This document shows, in pieces, positions 11,901 through 22,183 of a stretch of DNA of 64,000 nucleotides (within the stretch, counting starts at the first letter, position 1; each line of letters begins with the position of its first letter). A model generated the notes under the pieces. The model did no database searches. It was not told the DNA's origin and saw nothing but the letters and a program-made list of their open reading frames with translations. Position numbers and translations under genes: made by a program. Source of the stretch: Odontesthes bonariensis (lineage: Eukaryota; Chordata; Actinopteri; Atheriniformes; Atherinopsidae); the NCBI RefSeq assembly GCF_027942865.1, contig NC_134509.1, forward strand, positions 9,817,754 through 9,881,753, given 5' to 3'.

Positions 11901-14900
11901 GTATTACCATATTTGCCATCCGCTCAGGATTGTAAAACGAGAACATTGCAGTACTTCACAATGGTTTTACTTCCGTTTTTACTGATCCACTTATGAGTTT
12001 GAATATTCAACTTTCAAGAATGTAGGAGTCTCACTGGAAATCACAAAACGACAGGGGTTAAATGTGGGCGCCAAAGTAACCCCAGCCATTCACAGACTGT
12101 CCCACCTGGACGTGAAGAGGCTTTGCCACACACAATGAATGCGTGTGCGTGACAGACACACAGCAGCAGTGTGTGTTTGAGGGCCCAGAAACAAACTGAA
12201 ATCATACAGACATGAAACTAACAGTCGCAGTGATGTTACCAACACAAGGCATAAAGGAGTGGACCCCTGGGTCTACATCACCCCTGTCCCCTATGCCAAA
12301 ATCAAACCCCCCTCCATCTCCTCCATCCTGACCCTGCTGTTTGGTCCTCCCATCCCTAGGAGGCAGCACAGGCAGAAGGAGTACACTGAGAGGAGCTGGG
12401 AGCTGTCAGAAGGGTTGCTTTCCAAGGCCCTGAAGGATATCCGTTCAGGGAGGCTGCAGGAGCAGCGGGCTGCTTTACTCTATGGAATACCCCTTCAAAC
12501 CCTGAGGCAAGGTTTGGACAGCTGGGCTGAGGGGAGGCAGGGGTTGCTGCGCCAACTTACATCAGGAAGCAGAGATTTCAGGGATGAAGTGACATCATAC
12601 AATGTGATGTCATCAACGTTAGGCGGCGAAGCCCGTCTTGTTCTGCAAAAGGTGGCTGCGTGGGCAGAGCGAGCAGAAATTGGGGGAGGTGCGGAGGAGA
12701 ATGGAGACTTGAGTTTCCCATTGTCTACTTTTGCCCTCTATCAGCAGAGTGGTCTACAAAAGACCCTCCCTCACTGTTTCTCCCAGCTCAGGGAACCTCT
12801 CCAGCCCCCACTTAGCCCAGCCTCTAGTCTGGAGTCCTCTGCACCCCTGCGTATTCCTCAGGTTCGTTCCATGTCTGACTACAACAAGTCGGTCTCAGCT
12901 GAGAATTCCAGCGTGGCCGAAAACCTACATCAACGTACCTCATTAACCGAGGGTACTGCCAGTTTGTCTACATCATCTGCCAGACCCTCATCGCTCTTCA
13001 AACTCAGACCTCCATACTTGGCACAAGGCTGCCCGGGCAGCGCCAGCCAGCCACCTTATCGTCTGGGACCACGTGGATCTTCACTGGATGAGTCAGAAGA
13101 TGGTTGCCGCGATAAAGATAAGCAACCTAGAAAGAAACGTGGGAGATATCGTCAGTATGATCATGAACTGATGGAAGAGGCTATCACTATGGTGATGGGT
13201 GGTCGCATGAGTGTCTCGAAGGCCCAAGGGGTTTATGGCGTGCCCCACAGCACACTGGAATACAAAGTGAAAGAGCGCACTGGAACACTGAAGAATCCTC
13301 CCAAGAAGAAATCTAACTTTTGTTCATCCAGTTCCAACTTATCCGGATCTGGTACCCCGACCAGTTCCGCTAACTCAGGAAGTCTTGCCTCAGCTGCCGA
13401 CACAAAGAGGTTCTAGACCTCAGAACGCCTCGAACTCCTCAACACTTGAACACATCACCTCTTACAAGATAAATGCTTTTTGGAGACACTTGTTAAAACA
13501 CAACACATTGCCTTTACGAAATACACGGATATTGATATTCAGGTCATTTAACTGTTTGTCTGTAATGTGATAGTCATACTTTAAGCTGTATTTTTCTAGC
13601 ATAGTCCTTGGCTGTATTTGAAGCGTCTGCTAGATGCAGCATTTTTTTTTCAAGAGCAGTTTTGTTTACAGGAGCTGCCAAACTCGGCAGACTCCTCACA
13701 GTTTTTATTACTCACACTTAAAGATTTTTGTAGAATTTAGCTCGCTTTTTTTATCCGTTTCTTGCTGTCAACAAATCCCAAACTGAAAAATTTTAGACAT
13801 TTTTTAACCCATTTACTCAAATAGGTTGCAGCACCACTTGTGAGGAGCATTCAAAAACTGGTTTTAATCTTGTTTGGGGATTTGTTGGCAGTAATGAGAT
13901 AAAAAAAAAACATGCCATCATTCTCCATTAAGCCCTCTGGGCCATGACTTGGTTTTCATGCTGTATTTCTTGCCGTTAAAAGATTTCTTTTCTAGGAGAA
14001 GCTGACCACAAATGTGGTCTAAAAGGCTGCTGAGGATCAATTATGATAAACACAGTTGTGGACCTCTTATAGTTACGAATTAAAGTGTGACTCTCACATT
14101 CGCTAGTTGTTAAATTATTAGGTTATTCAGGTTTGATTCAGTTCTTAAAGCTCCTCTTTAAGGGAGCATTGATGATTGTCAAAAGTTAGAACCTCGTTGC
14201 TATTGCTAGACACCTCTTCAAACAGGGAGATTGTACAGTACAAAATGCTGTGGTGGCTACATCTTAATTGTGAGTTTTTACTCGAGATCAGCTTAAAGCC
14301 ATTTTGTGTCCACGTATTTTCCCTGCTCGTGAGTGCGAGCTGGTCTGAACACTGTATTGAGGGTAGTTGGAATGCAAATGCGCAGCATGTTTAAAAAATG
14401 TGCGCTGATAAGCTTGGGAAATGTCCGTTAATGTTTGTGTACTGTTTGTGAGGGATGTTCCTTTTATTATCACGTGTATTTACTAACTCTGCTACTGTAG
14501 CTGTGTTAATGCTAACCTCATACATGACTGCTGCTTAACTTTACTGGACTGTTTTCCTGACACAATTATGCGTAGCTTTGTCAAAAACTCATAGCGACAG
14601 AAGATTCAAAGATGCAGTAAAGTGCATGAGCCTAAAAGACAGATTAGCATATGTTGCATGTATAGGTTTCATTATTATTATTGATGGTGAATCGTGTTGG
14701 CGACTTAAAGCTATGGTAGTGAAAGGCTTTAGTGAAAAGTTGCCATTGTGACCATATTATTATTATTATTATTGAGGCTTTGTTTCTTTGTGTTGTGAAA
14801 AAGCTAAATGTTGCGTCTACTTGCGTTTCTGCCTCTCAGATGGGCCTATCTCCATTTCTAATGCTACTACCAAAGCAGCATTTCAGGGTTAGCCACACAA

Positions 14901-17900
14901 AGCTGCTTTGATTTGTTTCTGCTGGAATGTCAGGCAGTTTCTTACACTCACTAACCTCATTGTCACATATACCTCTGAACTTAACTGAACTGCCTGGAAC
15001 ACCCCCCCCCCCGTGTTGGGTTTCACATCAAGTCTTTTGTCTTAAGGTACCAGATTTCCTCTTGCTTAGGAACACTGATAGCTCTTTATCTCTCCAGGAA
15101 CATTTCCTAGTGTAAATTTATTGACATTAGCAACACTTTAATTGTGTAACAAATTGATGATACACAAAGCCATTTGATGGTGTCAAAAGTAATTAGGAAT
15201 TTGGTTGAAAATGTTAACTATGTGGGTTATCTTTGATCGTTCTGAGGGTAATCATAAAGCTGTAGTTTTCCCTTTTTTAAAAAAACAAAAACAAACACTT
15301 TGTTGGTTGGGGGGGGCACACAAACAGTTTGTGGCATTTTAGTCTTTGTAACTCTGGGAGCTACACTAATATTCCTGAATGTATGTGGGTACATGTTGCC
15401 TGTTTCCCTGGCAACTCCAGGGGGCAGTTTGCAAACAAGCCCACAGACCCTTTGAGAAATCGCAAAACCTTTTTGTACAGGCTTAATTGCAATATATTCT
15501 GGGGGGAAAAAAGCACCTGGGCTTTGAAATGAAGGTTGTATTTTATTTAAAAAAAAACAACAACAAAAAAAACATTTTTCTCTGCACTGCTGGCAAATCC
15601 GTTTAGCAGCTTGATATGAATCTGATATTTATGCATAACTTAATCATTGCACTATGATTTATTAGACATTTTATTGTAGAAGCCTGTTTGTAATATTGCA
15701 TACTTATTTATTGATTGTGTGTAAGAACTGTGATTTTTGGTTTGATAGTAGTGGTTTTTTGAACTTTAAAGGAGCACTTTGATCATATCACGTGATATGT
15801 GTATTGCTACAAACTGCATGAACGCTTTTGTAATATTTGCTTCTATAATTTATTTAGTCCAGAAATTACACTCCTGACTGTTGTGGTTGTTTAGTGCTTA
15901 AGTTGCTGTTAAATTATTTGAGCGGTTCGTAGAAACTGATTCGATAACTGCCACAAGCTCAACAATAACACTACCGAATGTAATGCTACATTCAGGTTGA
16001 GTCCCTGCACGGTTGGTACTTGAATTGCTGGAAAACGTTTAAAATGTGTTACACTTTAATTGCATTTAAATGTTATTAAGCTGCCGAAGTTGATTCTGCA
16101 GCGGAAAATGCTGATTTGAACATGATGGGGTGTTTTTGAACGGTTTGTTGGAAAAGGTGCTGTTGAGAAAAAACACGTTTTAGTTTGAGCGTTCCAACAA
16201 TCGTTCCTTCTGCTCTCAGCAGAATGTCGACATTTGCCTTCAGCAGCTCATCAATAAAACAGTTCACTAATTTAAGACGTTTCCTGTTATGATTTTCCTC
16301 ACAGCAGGGTCCGCTTCAGAGTCTTGCAGATAATTAACTTTTGACGAGGACAGTTGTTTTTAGAAGGACTGACGTTTCGCGCTAACAAATTCCAGTCTTA
16401 AAAACGGTCAACTTGCCCTCCCCACATAGAAACTCCCATCATAGTAGCAGCAGGCTACTGTGGTTTTGAAAAATGTTTGAGGAAAGAAGAATGCCTTTTA
16501 CGAACTTCTTTCAGAAAAAACTGCTGTGGTGTTGAAAGCAGCTCAAGTTTTTTTTTTTTTTTTCCTTTTAGTGTCTTATGGGCATTACATTTATTGTCTG
16601 TACTGTTTCCTGTTATTCTACCTTTTACACAGAGTTCCAAACCTTTTGGGAACAGGGTTTCTAATTCACAGAAGGCTAAAATTAACCTCAGCATGTAGCC
16701 TGCAGTAGAAGACAAAAAAAACAAAAAAACACTGAGGGGTCGGAGATGAAGCAGGATTATTGGGTTTGTCCTGAGAAAAATATAAAGATCAGAATTCTGT
16801 GCATCATTTTTGTTGTCTCTTCTTTGAACCTCGGCTCAGTGTTGAGTAAAGCCTCCTAAACCCAGTTTTTGCATTCTTGCCCTATAGTTGCCGGCTGTCG
16901 TCTGTCACAGAAGAAATGGGAGATCTGGGACTGCGAGGGACTACGTTTCGTCAGAGTTCTGCGCTGGAAGCTGTTCTACGTTCTCTCTGCCCAGCTCACC
17001 AATCTTTACTCTATCAAATCCTGAAGCTAGCGCACCAGGAAAAATTGCTGCCGTTCCTTCATCGCAGACAAGTCGGTCAGACTGAATCCCACTGCTGTCA
17101 CTGTGGCGTAAGCCCACAGGATAACATTACACCTCATTCAGTCAGTTGTAGTGAATGTAAAGCCCACAATCCCAGCCTGTGCTGCCCTTCAACTGACTGG
17201 GATCCTCAAACTCACTGCAGCCCCGCGTACCATTCAGGAGCCTCAAAGTCCAGCTGCAGCATCCATCATCACTCTTTCAGGGGCTGTAACAGTGAAGGCC
17301 AGCGGGGCTCAAACTACAGCTGTGTGCAGAGGTGCAGGACGGAGAGCTATAACGTTCTGTGCTCCAAGAGGCTGCACTGCCTTGCCTGCCGAAGCCAAGC
17401 AGTGGGCCACATAAACAACATGGTGAATTCATTTGTATCTGCTCCTCTGTTATCCCAGTTCTCGTCGTGTTCTCCCTCATCTAGGTTATGCGCATCAGTA
17501 GGTTGTAAACAAAACGACGGGCACTCTTGTTCGTGTTATCCAAACCACATCTGTCCGCGACCCGTCAAGAATACAGTGGAAGGATGCATTGGAGAAGGGG
17601 ATCGTCATTGTCCTGTCCTGAGCAGGGAGCAGAGCCCTTCTCCTCCCCCTCTTTCCCCAATCCCCTCAGACTTCGATAAGAAAATGGACGAAAAGCCACC
17701 GTACCTCCTTCACCACAGACAAGTGGAGGAAGCTGACCTAGCGGGTAAAAGCAGTCCTGTATGTGTCAGTCAGGCTCAGCAGAACCCAGGCGGGTCTTCG
17801 CTGCAAGAGGTTGTGAATCGCTTCAGTCAGAAACTGGAGATCATCACCTCTCTAGACAAAGACCCTGCTCCTCTTTCCACAGGCAACTATGTTTCTGAGA

Positions 17901-20900
17901 AGGAGCAGCCACAGTTTCCCTCTACCAGTCAGAGCCTGCAGCGTCACGCCGACGCTCATCTGACTGAAATCATCACCACGGTGCTTCACACCGGCAGTGC
18001 TAGCGACTACAGTCTCAGCGAGCTGTTCGACAAACATGACAACAGGGAGCCCAAGTCACCTAATACTCGTTCCCGTCGACGCAAGGAGGTCTTGGTTGCT
18101 ATAGCAACCCGTGCTGATGATGCTTCTACCAGAAGGCATACTTTACAAATTAAACGGGATCTCGCCATGTTTGATCAGTCTTACAATAGGAGAAAGAGAT
18201 CCACAGCAAAGAAGGCGAGACTCAAAGATGTGTCTGTTGTTTCTGTAACTTCATCAGGTACTTCATCAGACCCTGATCTAAATAAAGCGGTGTCTAAAAG
18301 AGAAACTGAAGTTGGTGTAGAACCTGTGGAGAACCACAGGGAGGGAACACCGACCAAGCTCACCGCAGAAAGAGACGGGGAGAAAGGTAAAGAAGAGATA
18401 CAGGCAGTTATAGTAACAGAAGAACTCAGGCTTGTTAAAGGAGAGGAGAGAGAAAGAGAGATATCTTGTGGGAAAAAAGAGCTTGTTTTATCAAGTACTC
18501 TGATACACCAGGCCGAGCAAGAGAGCAGAGATGGAACACAAGGCTCAAGACATGTACAAACACCTGTGGAAACAGTGACTGCAACCATGACTCAGTATGG
18601 TAGTCTCTGTGGAGAAGATTGTAAAGGTATCAGTGTGGCATGTGATAAGAGCCTTGAAGAAGCTCCATCAGTTCAAAGCTTCAGTAAAGACAACACACCT
18701 GGTAAAGATTCTGATAGTGCTGTTAGAGAGGGACAAAAGTGTCAGTCAGACCGCTCCGGAGGAGTAAGAAGATCCACAAGAAGTAAAGTCCCTCCACAGT
18801 GGATTTCCTCTTATGTCACAGACCCCGGAATGTTCTCAGCTGCAAGTTTCCCTGAAAGCATCTTGAACGACACGACAAAAAACTCCAAGGCTTTGACATC
18901 TAGCATGTCGCATTCTTTAACCAAAAATAGTGATGCTGACGATGCCCAGCCTAAACCTGATGCCCAGCCTAAACCTGATGCCCAGCCTAAACCTGATGTC
19001 CAGCCTAAACCTGATGTCCAGCCTAAACCTGATGCCCAGCCTAAACCTGACGCCCGCCCGTCCTCACAGGAGCACAAAGGAAAGCTTGCCTTTGAATCGA
19101 CACAAAAAGAGCAGTGTGAAACATCTGACGCAGAGATACAAGAGCAGTGTCGGGGCCTGCCGCAAGCAGTGCCAATCAAAGAGGAGGTGTTTAAAAAACC
19201 CAGCCCAGAAAAAAGAATAGAAGGCAGCAGCTGCACTCCAAGTAGGAGACTACGATCATTTTCAAAAACACTACAGGTTTCTAACATACCCAAAAATCCA
19301 TCAAATATCGATTTCTCTCTCAAGCCTACCTGCGTTGAGAACCCTTCCACTTACCAAATCCAGTACACTAGTCCAATTAAACTTATGTTTGTATCACAAG
19401 TAAAGATTAAGGAGGGAGTTAAATATAGTCTCAAATCAGCAGGTTCCAGTACACACGCAGAAGAACCCTTTGACCCCTGTGAAGAGTCCTCATGGGCAGG
19501 AACACCTCAGAAGCACAAAAGCCAGAGCAACGAGTGTGCAGCATCACAAGTAAGATCTGTTCTTTCGCCACCAAAATCTGCCTCCTCACGAACGAGATCT
19601 ACATCCTCTCCGGCCAAGTCGGCATCTTTGCCTGCCAAATTGGCTTCCTCGCCCAGGTCGGCCTCCTCGTCACCTAAAAATGCCCTCCGAAAATCTGGCG
19701 ATAGTACTCCACCCAAGTATTTGTCTGCGACTGAGACTCGGCGATCCCCGAGTGACTTGCCATCTCTCAATGAAACCACTCCTCCAAAACGACGTCCAGG
19801 CCGGCCAAAGAAGCTGGGACCACATTTGGAACAAAAAGCGAAGAGGCCCATTGGTCGACCGCGTAAGCAAAGGGCTGTGGATTCTGTGCTCGAGGCAAAA
19901 TCGTCAGACGGAAAATATCTCCTTGCATCTGATGTTGAGGACAATGTGAACAAGAATCTCAAAATAACCGTTTTGTACGGTCGTTCGAGACGAAACAAGC
20001 GAATGGTGTCAGAGGGCTTTGACCAGCTGCAAACAGACTTCAGTGATGCGTTGCAAACAGTGGGTCTTAAAAGCGACTTGAGTATTTTATTGCACCGTTC
20101 TAAGAAGAGCTTAGCTAGCATCAAAACAGCCCCAGAGGAAGTAAGCTTCGGCATCCCTGCAATGGAGCCGGCTCCTCAGTCTACCAGTAACGTTAAATGT
20201 CAGAAGCGGGATGAGTCGACACCCTCCAGGAAACCAGGCAGACCTGCAAAAGTTAAAATCTCTGGAATCTCAGTGACGGTCACTACAGTGTCGCCTCGGC
20301 AACGCAAAATTCAGATCAATCAAGATACCGGGCAATCCCCTGAGATACAACTTCATAAGAAAGCACTCCTGTCAGAAGTGAAATCTGCCAAAGAGCCCTG
20401 GACAATCAGCCGTCAGTTAACAGGCAAAAGGACTCGAAAGCAGGGAAGGGTAGAAACAAAGAACGAATGTAAAGAGCAACTCCCAAATCAGTCTGCACCA
20501 GTGCGACACTCGATGAGGGTGAAAAAACCCTCCATCCATTTCCTGCACGCTGTTGCTACATCCGGTTTTCGATCATACAGCCGCAGTAACGCACTGCTGC
20601 GGCGCTCGAAACAGCTTCTGCTAACCAAGGAAAGCAATGAAAGGAGACAAGGGGAGCAACGGTGCGGTGTAGACGCTTCCGGGGAGAAGAGACGGCTCTG
20701 CGGACAAGTGAGAGCGAGCATTTCTCAAGATCTGAGCAAAGTGGCTGAGGCGTCGGCAGACTCAGTCTTTAGCCCAAGTAAGACACTAAGGGGGTGGGCG
20801 GCATCAGCTGAGGAAGACACGTTGAACCAGGAGCTGGCGCGGCGAATACGCGTCATCTCTGACACATGGGTTGCAGACGCTGCCGAGAACCAAGGCAAAG

Positions 20901-22183
20901 AAATTACCTTTAATACCAAACTCGACAATAAAGGGAACAGCTCATTAACGGCAAAGTCTAAACATTCCTCTGTGGTCCGAATGCTCTTCGATTGTTCACC
21001 TAACAGACCGAGGTCCTGCAGCATGCAGCAGATCTGCTCCTGGTTCATGCAGACCACAGAGACTCAGTCTCTGGCTATCGTCAAGAAAGCAAGCTCCCGT
21101 AATCCTTACGAACTGGTGCACTTCCCTCGTTCTACCAACAAGAAAAGCGTTTGCCATAGTCCTCAGGCGGAGCGACTCCGCAAGCACGTCAAGAAGTTTG
21201 CCGCAACTGTGCCAAAAAGTCCGTTGCAACATCAGCAGGCTCAACAGCAACTGAGGAGGAGGAATAAGATTAGGCGACAGCTTTTTGTTCCTAGCTATGC
21301 GGGAGGCAAACACAGTCTCGGAGTCCTGTGGCAGAGGTGCAGCTCGTCTGGTAAATATCAGGCCGCTCTGGTTAGAGCGAGGTCAAGGTTCCTAACCTGT
21401 AAAGAAAGGAAGAGATGGCAAAAGAAGCAGTGGAACAAAAAGAAAAGAAATGCAGCAACAGATTGCTTAAAGGGACTTGCCGCAACTGGACTACAACTAA
21501 GTCGTAAAGTATTACACAGATCAGCGAAAGATCGGTTCTCTGCCGGTCTCGAGATCAGCTCTGCCACCTGTTCTGCCGACCAAACTCAGGAACTCGTGGA
21601 CATACACAAAGAGCAGAAGCTCTGTTCCAAAGCCTGGAGTCCCGAGACCCTGAAGGAGTGCCGGGTGTTTCTGAGGAAGATCAACTCCCCAGACAGTGAG
21701 TCAACCGAAGAGGAGTGGGACTCCTGTACTGTGACACTGGATGATGGGTCACCTTCTGCATATGTCTTTGCAGGGAATGAGAGGGAACTGGTAGGAGTTG
21801 TTAAAGCTGTGAAAAGTGAAAGAAAAAGGAGCGCAAGTAAGGGGACCGCCTCAAGACAGCAGACGGCTTCTGCCGTTAAATCGGTGCAGAAGCAGGATGC
21901 AGTGGCAGAAGGGAGGCAGAGGGGCAAATACAAAGGGCCCGTGGTTGTGTCGACTGATCTGCCACAACCGCCACCAGCGAAGATGTTGAGACAATCGCGA
22001 ATGAGAGGCCTGACTGGGCCGAGATGGTGCGACTTTGTGTTGGGTAACTACTTTACTTCATTTCCTCAATTTCAAGACATTTACTTTTTATGCATTGAAG
22101 TTGAAAAAAAAGCAAAAAATGCTCCTGAAAATGAACTTGTGTTCTTCTTTTCTTTGTTTTCATTAACTCCGGCAGGAAACTAG
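2901..22183 (+). CDS. LCORL: Ligand-dependent corepressor-like protein, short and long isoforms
   Basis: Nuclear transcriptional corepressor / DNA-binding protein of the LCOR-LCORL (MLR, E93/Mblk-1-related) family. Exons: 2901-2994, 3902-3967, 6475-6563, 7560-7686, 10987-11208, 11342-11414, then either 12189-13416 (short, about 632 aa) or 16888-22043 plus a small final exon from 22176 (long, about 1,944 aa). Exon 6 ends in phase 2 and both terminal exons accept that phase. The N-terminus [16 protein letters not shown] and the FESILEG-like, CEPEE and PLVAQELM blocks match LCORL. PLDLT (exon 5) and LDLS (exon 6) are CtBP-binding-type motifs. The short isoform ends in a Pipsqueak HTH. The long exon resembles PALI-type isoforms that bind PRC2 (family knowledge), with three GRP AT-hook-like cores and an N-terminal Cys/His-rich block. 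The LCOR paralogue is less likely because NCAPG is adjacent. The short-isoform acceptor is the least certain boundary. Confidence 0.93.
2995..3901 (+). other. LCORL intron 1
   Basis: Contains a cluster of GCTAGC palindromes (about 3095-3135 and 3220-3235) and a 9-A run. No exon or recognised repeat was seen. Confidence 0.7.
3902..3967 (+). CDS. LCORL: LCORL exon 2 (residues 32-53)
   Basis: Follows a TTGTCTTGCAG acceptor. Encodes [20 protein letters not shown], colinear with the same exon of the family. Donor is GTGGGT, phase 1. Confidence 0.9.
3968..6474 (+). other. LCORL intron 2
   Basis: No exon seen. Holds poly-T runs near 4150 and 4740 and copy A of a duplicated segment (4911-5057). The remainder is not recognised. 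Confidence 0.6.
4911..5057 (+). repeat. Dispersed duplicated segment, copy A
   Basis: Shares long near-identical blocks with 8583-8706, for example AACACAACTACTAAATC and CCTGTTTGATCAGCAG. Copy A has about 20 extra bases in the middle. No coding content or terminal repeats identify the family. Confidence 0.75.
6475..6563 (+). CDS. LCORL: LCORL exon 3 (residues 54-83)
   Basis: Acceptor TTCTTCTTTCAG, donor GTAAGA, ends in phase 0. Encodes [14 protein letters not shown] and a C-x2-F-C pair, matching the DCEPEG-DWS block of the family. Confidence 0.92.
6585..7275 (+). mobile_element. L1-type LINE ORF2 remnant
   Basis: Broken plus-strand frames translate to segments resembling the C-terminal part of fish L1 ORF2: a [14 protein letters not shown] block, then [16 protein letters not shown], a [11 protein letters not shown] block, and a TCLTCFGHF zinc-knuckle-like block. 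Stops and frameshifts interrupt it. The copy is 5'-truncated and lies within LCORL intron 3, starting only tens of bases after the exon 3 donor. Family placement is by recollection of the protein pattern. Confidence 0.65.
7560..7686 (+). CDS. LCORL: LCORL exon 4 (residues 84-125)
   Basis: Preceded by a T11 tract and a CCATGTAG acceptor. Encodes a Ser/Pro-rich stretch followed by [11 protein letters not shown], equivalent to the FLNAVFYKK block of the family. Donor GTGAGG, phase 1. Confidence 0.9.
7687..10986 (+). other. LCORL intron 4
   Basis: About 3.3 kb with no exon seen. Contains copy B of the duplicated segment (8583-8706) and AT-rich unique-looking sequence. The frames at 8032-8274 and 10232-10443 look non-coding. 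Confidence 0.6.
8583..8706 (+). repeat. Dispersed duplicated segment, copy B
   Basis: Second copy of the segment at 4911-5057, in the same orientation and also intronic in LCORL, with an internal deletion of about 20 bases relative to copy A. Confidence 0.75.
10987..11208 (+). CDS. LCORL: LCORL exon 5 (residues 126-199), CtBP-type motif
   Basis: Encodes [20 protein letters not shown], the most conserved helical block of the family, then PLDLT, a CtBP-binding-type motif. The nuclear-receptor box LSKLL found nearby in mammalian LCOR is absent from this exon. Donor GTAAGT, phase 1. Confidence 0.95.
11342..11414 (+). CDS. LCORL: LCORL exon 6 (residues 200-223)
   Basis: Encodes [12 protein letters not shown], equivalent to the family's DGVLDLS motif (second CtBP-type site), then a Ser-rich end. 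Ends in phase 2 at a GTAAGA donor. This is the branching exon for both isoforms. Confidence 0.92.
12189..13416 (+). CDS. LCORL: LCORL short-isoform terminal exon with Pipsqueak HTH
   Basis: Open from 12181 to the TAG at 13414-13416. The acceptor is inferred: in-frame AGs at 12188, 12209, 12224 and 12230 all keep phase 2, and stops at 12178 and upstream exclude earlier ones. The first HTH-like block (about 12400-12520, [20 protein letters not shown] then YGIP) resembles an RHF1/Pipsqueak domain. The C-terminal Pipsqueak HTH (13126-13311) has [29 protein letters not shown] and a basic KNPPKKK tail, as in LCOR and LCORL. A Ser-rich tail ends the protein. With the 12189 start the isoform is 632 aa, close to the roughly 600 aa of mammalian short LCORL. 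Confidence 0.9.
13417..16887 (+). other. Short-isoform 3' UTR, and intron of the long isoform
   Basis: No coding exon seen. AT-rich with an ATT microsatellite near 14755-14773 and several T/A runs. A consensus AATAAA at 16253-16258 could terminate the short isoform. The stretch is skipped as an intron by the long isoform. Confidence 0.65.
16253..16258 (+). terminator. Candidate poly(A) signal, LCORL short isoform
   Basis: AATAAA about 2.8 kb after the short-isoform stop. Other weaker variants occur closer, so assignment is tentative. Confidence 0.4.
16888..22043 (+). CDS. LCORL: LCORL long (PALI-like) terminal exon, residues 224-1942
   Basis: A 5.2-kb open exon preceded by GCATTCTTGCCCTATAG, in phase with exon 6. 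Features in order: a helical [14 protein letters not shown] block; a Cys/His-rich region (about residues 290-400); acidic and basic low-complexity sequence; six tandem [12 protein letters not shown] units (909-944); SP-K repeats (near 1120-1160); AT-hook-like GRP cores at 1195-1197, 1213-1215 and 1341-1343; LSILL at 1288-1292, a candidate nuclear-receptor box; and a very basic C-terminal third ending in [12 protein letters not shown]. This organisation resembles the LCOR and LCORL long isoforms known as PALI1/PALI2, which bind PRC2. That link is from family knowledge; no PRC2-binding residue is identified here. The antisense frames inside it are shadows. Confidence 0.9.
18941..19048 (+). repeat. 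LCORL: In-frame 18-bp coding tandem repeat
   Basis: Six units of an 18-bp block encoding DAQPKP or DVQPKP with only C/T differences between units, followed by a degenerate partial unit. The 6-codon period keeps the frame whatever the copy number. Confidence 0.97.
22176..22183 (+). CDS. LCORL: LCORL long isoform, small final coding exon
   Basis: A GTAACT donor at 22044 and a pyrimidine-rich acceptor ending CCGGCAG at 22175 bound a 132-nt stretch. Splicing joins to GA-AAC-TAG and ends the protein in VLGN (1,944 aa). The stretch is itself open and divisible by three, so retention gives a 44-residue insertion (1,988 aa). A second AG at 22182-22183 would give another C-terminus reading on through 22184-22321. 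Confidence 0.5.

Noticed and set aside
18941..19048. The 18-bp repeats as a CRISPR-like array
   Set aside because: Units are contiguous, with no spacers, and in frame within a eukaryotic coding exon.
19507..20154. Long minus-strand frame (215 codons) opposite the long LCORL exon
   Set aside because: It lies wholly antisense to a strongly supported coding exon. Its Glu/Asp/Ala/Gly-rich repeats are the complement of the SP-K repeats, with no family resemblance.
2901..22183. Assignment to LCOR instead of LCORL
   Set aside because: The two paralogues share these domains, but direct adjacency to NCAPG and FAM184B matches the LCORL locus. A phylogeny would settle it.
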